DNA from: an uncultured Oscillospiraceae bacterium
GTDB lineage: Bacteria > Bacillota > Clostridia > Oscillospirales > Ruminococcaceae
Direction: 5' to 3'
Length of the DNA stretch: 8,934 nucleotides
Assembly: GCA_910587465.1 (NCBI GenBank)
Contig: CAJUMS010000098.1
Location: 1 to 8,934, forward strand
The position numbers and the translations under genes were made by a program. Shown piece by piece: positions 4,705 to 8,934 of the stretch; the first letter of the stretch is position 1; every line of letters begins with the position of its first letter. The notes beneath the pieces were generated by a model that saw nothing but the letters and a program-made list of their open reading frames with translations, was not told the DNA's origin and did no database searches.

Positions 4705-4771
4705 TAACTATGTAGAGTGTTATTTGGCGGTAGTTGTTGACAAGATTTCAAGACATCGTCATATATTATAA
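4682..4771 (+). CDS. Doubtful 29-aa open frame with a good ribosome site
   Basis: An ATG at 4682 has AAAGG 8 bases upstream and opens a 29-codon frame (MQINYDIINYVECYLAVVVD, then KISRHRHIL). It ends 22 bases before the ATG of the ATP-grasp/radical SAM gene. Radical SAM enzymes often modify short peptides encoded just upstream, so it deserves a look. Against it, the strong promoter at 4676-4704 overlaps its first codons, so the main transcript would not include its start. It is AT-rich and could be chance. Confidence 0.22.
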   Translation: MQINYDIINYVECYLAVVVDKISRHRHIL

Positions 4772-4793
4772 TAAGTGTGAGGCATTTGTGAGT

Positions 4794-7091
4794 ATGTTTA
4801 TTGCAGTCGGACCTAGGGAACAGGATTTTGCATATACAGGTAATTTTTTCAATGGTACAGTAACTTTATACGGTAGTGGGGTTGGTAGCAATTCATCATA
4901 TTGCTCAAGTAGAAAGAGAAGAATCAACCACAACGTTTTTAATGAGGATCAGGTTAGATTTATTGATGATGAGCTTATGAATAAAGTTCACGAAAATCCG
5001 GATGTGAGGTTTATGTCATATGATCCCAATCAAGCTTTCAATTGTAGCAAGGAGATTGTAGAACGTACAGTTTGTCTTAATGAGAAGGCTCTAATGGACA
5101 AAATGAATGATAAAATTGCTTTTCGTAATTGGGCTAAATCAATGTGCAATGTGCAAATTTCAAAATTGCTTTTTGGCAGTCAGTGTAGTTATGAAAATTT
5201 GTGCAACTTGTTTGTTGGATATGATACATTTGTTATTCAGGCAGTGCAAGCTTCAGGCGGAGAAGGCACTTTTATATTGACATTTCAAAACTGTTTGACG
5301 GTTGCTCACAAATTATCTCAAAGCGAGAGATATATGGTTTCTGGATATGAAAAAAGTAATATTCCGCTTAATATCCATGCGATAATTTATAAAGATGATA
5401 TTCTAATTTTCCCGATCTCTATACAAATTATGCGCTTGAACAGCTATAAGCTGTTGTATCAAGGTGCTGATTATATTGCTGCTCAAAATATTGATGCAGG
5501 GCTGCTGCAAACGTTCAAGGACTATATGTTAAAAATGTGCAGGCAGCTTCAATGTGAAGGGTACAGAGGTATTACCGGAGTTGACGCGATGATTGTTGGA
5601 AACGAGGTCAGAATTCTTGAAATGAACAATCGATTTCAAGGATCAACCATTTTGTTGAATATGGCTTTGAATAATGCGAATTTGCCGAGTATGCCAGAGT
5701 TAAATTATGAAGCATTTACATGTGATAAGCCGAGCTGTGTTGTTGATGATTTGATTGTGCCTTACAGTTGTTTTACATATATTGCCGACAAGGATGGACA
5801 TAGACCGAGAGCGCACTATCGAGAGTTCGAATTACGCGCCGATGTGGTTGATGTATTGGACGAGGGGTTGAATTATGATTATGAGATAGCTCCTTATGCA
5901 ACGCTTGAGAGGGTGATCTTTAATTCAAACATTGTTTCCGTTTCGTCGGACAACAAAGTAATGGTTCATCCGAATATCACTGATATAAGCGATGACTGGG
6001 TGGAAAAAATAGTTGATGAGAAGAATATTTTATATACTAAAATAGCCCTTATCAATCAGGGTGTACATATTTCAACACAAGCGCAAAAATTTTTTTGCGA
6101 TCGCGGCGGTATGCGTGAGGCGGTATATAACGCTATAGATATTCAATTGGGCGAGATCGTTATCAATGCTCCTATCAATGTGAAGTTTTCGGATCTGTCG
6201 CCGTTTGAACTGAAGGCGGAAAATGACTCTTTGAAGCTTTACTTTATAAATGAATTTATAGCCGATGTCGATGTTAAGCCCGAGGATGAGGTAAGGAAGA
6301 AAAAAACTTCCTCGGGGCAGGCTGTAAGAGATATTTGTCTTTTGGCTACCGACAGAGTGCGTGTGCAACATTCGTGCAATTGTGATTTTGTTAGACATAG
6401 CGTGGGTTGCAAGTTCTGCGAAGTGGAGGATCATGAGTTTTCTTTTGATTTTAACGACATATGCGAATCCATTGATTTGTACAAAAGCTCCGATTATAAA
6501 TTTAGGCATTTTTTGATCGGAGGACGTTCCGATTCATGCGATAAGGAATCCAAATCGATTGTTGATATTGCAAATTATATCAACAGAGATTGTAAATATC
6601 CGATATATGTAATGTGCGTTCCTCCGTTTTCAACGAATGTTTTGGATGCTTACTACAAGGCGGGTGTTACGGAGATTGCGTTTAATATTGAGATCTGGGA
6701 TCGTGAGCTTGCGAAAAAGTGGATGCCCGGAAAAGGGGCTATACCGCTTAGCAGATATCTTGAAATGCTGAAATATGCTGTAACTCTGTGGGGAAGTACC
6801 GGAGCGGTGCGCTCATCATTTGTTGTAGGACTTGAACCTATGAGTTCCCTTTTAGAGGGTATAGAAAAGATATGCTCGATAGGGGCAGCGCCGATTTTAT
6901 CGGTGTTTCGTCCTATTCCGGGAACAATTGCCGAAAATGTTGTTCCTTTGACAAATTCGGAACTGCTGGCTTTGTTTTACAAGGCAACGGCGATTTGTGA
7001 CATGTACGGTCTGGAGCTTGGACCTCAGTGTATCCCATGTCAGAATAATACGCTGAGCTTGCCGCGTTCTTTGATGCGCGGAGAAGGCTAG
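4794..7091 (+). CDS. ATP-grasp / radical SAM fusion enzyme
   Basis: The protein has about 765 residues. An N-terminal ATP-grasp ligase region (about 90-300) shows the LNEKALMDKMNDK entry, the glycine-rich loop QASGGEGTF (152-160), and the metal/ATP-binding segment GVDAMI followed by VRILEMNNRFQGST (E276, N278, R280). A middle region (about 300-520) is unrecognised. The C-terminal radical SAM domain (about 520-765) has the [4Fe-4S] cysteines C530-x8-C539-x2-C542, a GG motif (576-577) and TIM-barrel signatures FVVGLEPM and FRPIPGT. A CIPC pair (746/749) near the end could bind metal. ATP-grasp enzymes join a carboxylate to an amine or thiol; radical SAM enzymes do radical chemistry, so one polypeptide may do both steps. 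GAGG at 4779-4782 favours GTG 4788 or ATG 4794; TTG 4734 is possible. The substrate is unknown. Confidence 0.88.
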   Translation: MFIAVGPREQDFAYTGNFFNGTVTLYGSGVGSNSSYCSSRKRRINHNVFNEDQVRFIDDELMNKVHENPDVRFMSYDPNQAFNCSKEIVERTVCLNEKALMDKMNDKIAFRNWAKSMCNVQISKLLFGSQCSYENLCNLFVGYDTFVIQAVQASGGEGTFILTFQNCLTVAHKLSQSERYMVSGYEKSNIPLNIHAIIYKDDILIFPISIQIMRLNSYKLLYQGADYIAAQNIDAGLLQTFKDYMLKMCRQLQCEGYRGITGVDAMIVGNEVRILEMNNRFQGSTILLNMALNNANLPSMPELNYEAFTCDKPSCVVDDLIVPYSCFTYIADKDGHRPRAHYREFELRADVVDVLDEGLNYDYEIAPYATLERVIFNSNIVSVSSDNKVMVHPNITDISDDWVEKIVDEKNILYTKIALINQGVHISTQAQKFFCDRGGMREAVYNAIDIQLGEIVINAPINVKFSDLSPFELKAENDSLKLYFINEFIADVDVKPEDEVRKKKTSSGQAVRDICLLATDRVRVQHSCNCDFVRHSVGCKFCEVEDHEFSFDFNDICESIDLYKSSDYKFRHFLIGGRSDSCDKESKSIVDIANYINRDCKYPIYVMCVPPFSTNVLDAYYKAGVTEIAFNIEIWDRELAKKWMPGKGAIPLSRYLEMLKYAVTLWGSTGAVRSSFVVGLEPMSSLLEGIEKICSIGAAPILSVFRPIPGTIAENVVPLTNSELLALFYKATAICDMYGLELGPQCIPCQNNTLSLPRSLMRGEG

Positions 7092-7098
7092 ATTGATT

Positions 7099-8190
7099 AT
7101 GAAACATTTGAATTATGCAAATTTAAACGCTCACAAAGGGAGACCTTGCACTCCTCTCGGAAAGTATCTGACCTTGTGGCATACATCCGACAGTTTTTTG
7201 CATTGCTGTATTGAAAGCCAAGGCTGTCGGTTCAGCAAAGAGAGCGGAGCGTGCGTGATGTGCGATTATGGCGTTGGAAGAAATCTTACGCCCACAGAGC
7301 TTGAGAAAGCATTGGAAGAGACATTGCGTCCTGCTTTGTCAGGCGTTAAGACAATATTGTTTGGCTCTTATGGAAGCGTTCTTGATGAATATGAAATATC
7401 AAGTGAATGTCTGGACGTTATTTTGGACTTTGTCTCGAAGTGTAGCTTTGATAATATAATTTTTGAAACACATTATAGCACGGTAACTCTTGAAAAATTG
7501 ATCAAAATAAAAAATGTCCTTGGGAATAAGTTCAATATAACTATCGAAATGGGATATGAGTCGTGCGATGAATATATTCTTTCAAACTGTCTTGGAAAGG
7601 TTATGGATCTCGGGGAACTTAAGAAAACTATGATGTTTATTTGCAATGAGGGAATGAAAGTCAGCCTTAATGTTTTTTTAGGAGCACCGTTTATTACAAC
7701 AAAAGATCAGACCTTATCTGCGGTTAAATCAATTGAATGGGCGTTTTCAAACGGAGCGCACAGCGTTGTAGTATTTCCTTCAAATATAAAGCCTTTTACA
7801 CTGATGTATGATATATACAAAGCGGGGTATTACTCCGAGATCTCACATTGGCAGCTTGTTGACGTCCTTGACCGCATACCTGTCGATTATCTGGACAGGG
7901 TCTCACTTTCATGGTTTGGCGATAGAAAGAATTTCTATGAGGATGATAAGTATCCATTGCTGCCGCCAAAAGACTGTGAAAAATGTCATGAAAAGATTTT
8001 TGCGTTTTATCGAGAATTTCGTGGGGCAAACAGCGGCGGCGCCAGAAAGGAGCTGTTGGATAGTTTATTGAAAGACAGCGTGAATGATTGTTCGTGCAGA
8101 GATGAATATTTATATAATTTTAACAACGGTGAGGGGAGACTATCGCCAGAAAAAATAGAGGAGATTGTAGGGGATGTCAAAAAAAGATAA
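7099..8190 (+). CDS. Radical SAM protein, RaSEA/TIGR01210 (Elp3-related) type
   Basis: The protein has 363 residues. The cluster motif is C43-x8-C52-x2-C55 within GCRFSKESGACVMCDYG (42-58), followed by FGSYGSVLDEYE (88-99), FETHYSTVTLEKL, IEMGYES and VFLGAPFITTKD. This series resembles the archaeosine-synthase subunit RaSEA and relatives (GC...C.MC.Y; GSFLDE; LET; PPF). A late pair of cysteines (DCEKCHEK) also fits that family. No tRNA-guanine transglycosylase or deazaguanine gene is in the window, so an archaeosine role is not supported, only the fold. It starts 7 bases after the stop of the fusion gene; TTG 7093 is an alternative because AGAAGG lies 5 bases before it. Tight spacing and the shared cysteine pattern suggest that the two enzymes act on one pathway. 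Confidence 0.85.
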   Translation: MKHLNYANLNAHKGRPCTPLGKYLTLWHTSDSFLHCCIESQGCRFSKESGACVMCDYGVGRNLTPTELEKALEETLRPALSGVKTILFGSYGSVLDEYEISSECLDVILDFVSKCSFDNIIFETHYSTVTLEKLIKIKNVLGNKFNITIEMGYESCDEYILSNCLGKVMDLGELKKTMMFICNEGMKVSLNVFLGAPFITTKDQTLSAVKSIEWAFSNGAHSVVVFPSNIKPFTLMYDIYKAGYYSEISHWQLVDVLDRIPVDYLDRVSLSWFGDRKNFYEDDKYPLLPPKDCEKCHEKIFAFYREFRGANSGGARKELLDSLLKDSVNDCSCRDEYLYNFNNGEGRLSPEKIEEIVGDVKKR

Positions 8191-8934
8191 GACAATTAGA
8201 TCTAATCCGCACAAATTGAGTAGAACACTATTCGAATTATTGATCCTATTATGCTTAACCACAATTTGTTTAATTGAATATTTTTGGTGTGGATACGAGT
8301 TCGGGATACGGTTGGATCAGTACGCATCAACTATATTCGGTTCAATTGTTGGCGTTGTTGGAACGATGTTTGGATTAACAGCAGCTTCGTACGCGTTTGT
8401 ATGGGGAGAGTTGAAAGGTGAACGGGAATCAAATATTAGGATGAAAAATATTTTGAATAAATTTCAATCCCAGCTTTTCGATTTGTTTTTTAATATTTTG
8501 TTTCTTTCAACTGTTATAATCATTTTTAATCTTGTGCTTTTGGGTATTATTCAACATATTACAAATTCTACGTTATATTATAGCGATGATGCGGTCATAA
8601 ACAACGAAAATGTGGTGATGAGTTGGTTTTATAATGAGGAATATGCCAAAATCAGTACCTGCGCATTGGTTGATGTCTTCTTATCTGTTATCGATATTAT
8701 TCTTATGGGGATAATGAATTATATGGTTTTTTCACGCCAAAAATCGTATCAAAAAATTGCATATAGTTCATTAAATAAGCTGAGAAACAGTTATGATCTG
8801 AGTATAGAAAAGATAAGTAAGTTCAAAAACACAGACAGCAATTTGTATGATCTTAATGCCGAATTAAGTAAGATACATCATCTTGATTTTGTCAATATAA
8901 CTTTACACAATTTTCTCAAAAAAAACGAGTTTTT
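8174..8934 (+). CDS. Four-helix membrane protein, unrecognised (C-terminus off window)
   Basis: An open frame of 253 codons runs off the right edge. Predicted membrane helices are at about residues 19-38, 52-77, 103-127 and 161-186. There is a short basic N-terminus (MSKKDK), a cytoplasmic-looking charged loop after helix 2 (about 79-100), a polar loop between helices 3 and 4, and a charged helical tail from 187 on. The start overlaps the end of the radical SAM gene by 17 bases, with GAGGAG about 10 bases and AGGGG 1 base upstream, so translation is likely coupled. The codons are very AT-rich. No transporter, peptidase or known effector motif is seen. It could export, anchor or respond to the product of the upstream enzymes; this is inference from position only. 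Confidence 0.75.
   Translation, partial: MSKKDKTIRSNPHKLSRTLFELLILLCLTTICLIEYFWCGYEFGIRLDQYASTIFGSIVGVVGTMFGLTAASYAFVWGELKGERESNIRMKNILNKFQSQLFDLFFNILFLSTVIIIFNLVLLGIIQHITNSTLYYSDDAVINNENVVMSWFYNEEYAKISTCALVDVFLSVIDIILMGIMNYMVFSRQKSYQKIAYSSLNKLRNSYDLSIEKISKFKNTDSNLYDLNAELSKIHHLDFVNITLHNFLKKNEF

Noticed and set aside
6072..6509. 145-codon minus-strand frame inside the ATP-grasp/radical SAM gene
   Set aside because: It is antisense to a gene with clear domain motifs and has no ribosome site or recognisable features.
4682..8190. Pyrrolysine-type (PylB/PylC) pathway, considered because of the radical SAM and ATP-grasp pairing
   Set aside because: Both cysteine motifs here are C-x8-C-x2-C rather than the C-x3-C-x2-C of PylB, the ATP-grasp is fused to a second radical SAM domain, and no PylD-like gene is present.
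1..8934. CRISPR array, IS element or rRNA gene
   Set aside because: No regularly spaced direct repeats, transposase motifs or rRNA-like sequence were seen on either strand.

Overview
The window reads as the right-hand end of an integrated filamentous (inovirus-like) prophage joined to host chromosome. The host is probably a low-to-moderate-GC Clostridia member, perhaps Oscillospiraceae or Ruminococcus-like. That guess rests on strong AGGAGG-type ribosome sites, TTGACA/TATAAT promoters and general gene style, not on a marker gene. The junction is visible: the 3' half of a tRNA-Asn gene (4484-4528, from the anticodon loop to the encoded CCA) has no 5' half in front of it, and the tRNA's own terminator follows at 4537-4569. 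The remnant faces right, so the element lies to its left (1-4528, running off the left edge) and native chromosome lies to its right.

Phage half. A leftward operon runs from a perfect consensus promoter (2116-2144): a 70-aa acidic protein, a structured gap, an 85-aa candidate single-strand DNA-binding protein, two tiny membrane proteins (66 and 40 aa, candidate minor coat proteins), a signal-peptide-bearing major coat protein (102 aa, about 64 mature), a terminator-like hairpin, a 50-aa ribbon-helix-helix protein, and a Zot/pI-type assembly ATPase cut by the window edge. This is close to the gene order of classical filamentous phages. Facing right from the same control region are two XRE-type regulators, one soluble and one with its helix-turn-helix at the C-terminus of a three-helix membrane domain. 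A Rep_trans-type rolling-circle initiator (3038-4060, leftward) follows. Between rep and the attachment site lie about 400 bases with no credible gene but a series of inverted repeats, one with a perfect 19-bp stem; this is the best candidate for a replication origin or packaging signal. An 18-bp perfect palindrome resembling the chromosomal ParB site parS lies just downstream of the phage promoter.

Chromosomal half. A second strong promoter (4676-4704) precedes a tight three-gene operon: a large ATP-grasp/radical-SAM fusion, a second radical SAM enzyme resembling the archaeosine-synthase (RaSEA/TIGR01210) branch, and a four-helix membrane protein whose start overlaps the preceding gene and which runs off the right edge. 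Both radical SAM cores use the same C-x8-C-x2-C spacing. I do not recognise this trio as a described pathway; it looks like an uncharacterised biosynthetic or modification system. This half is visibly more AT-rich than the rep and zot genes.
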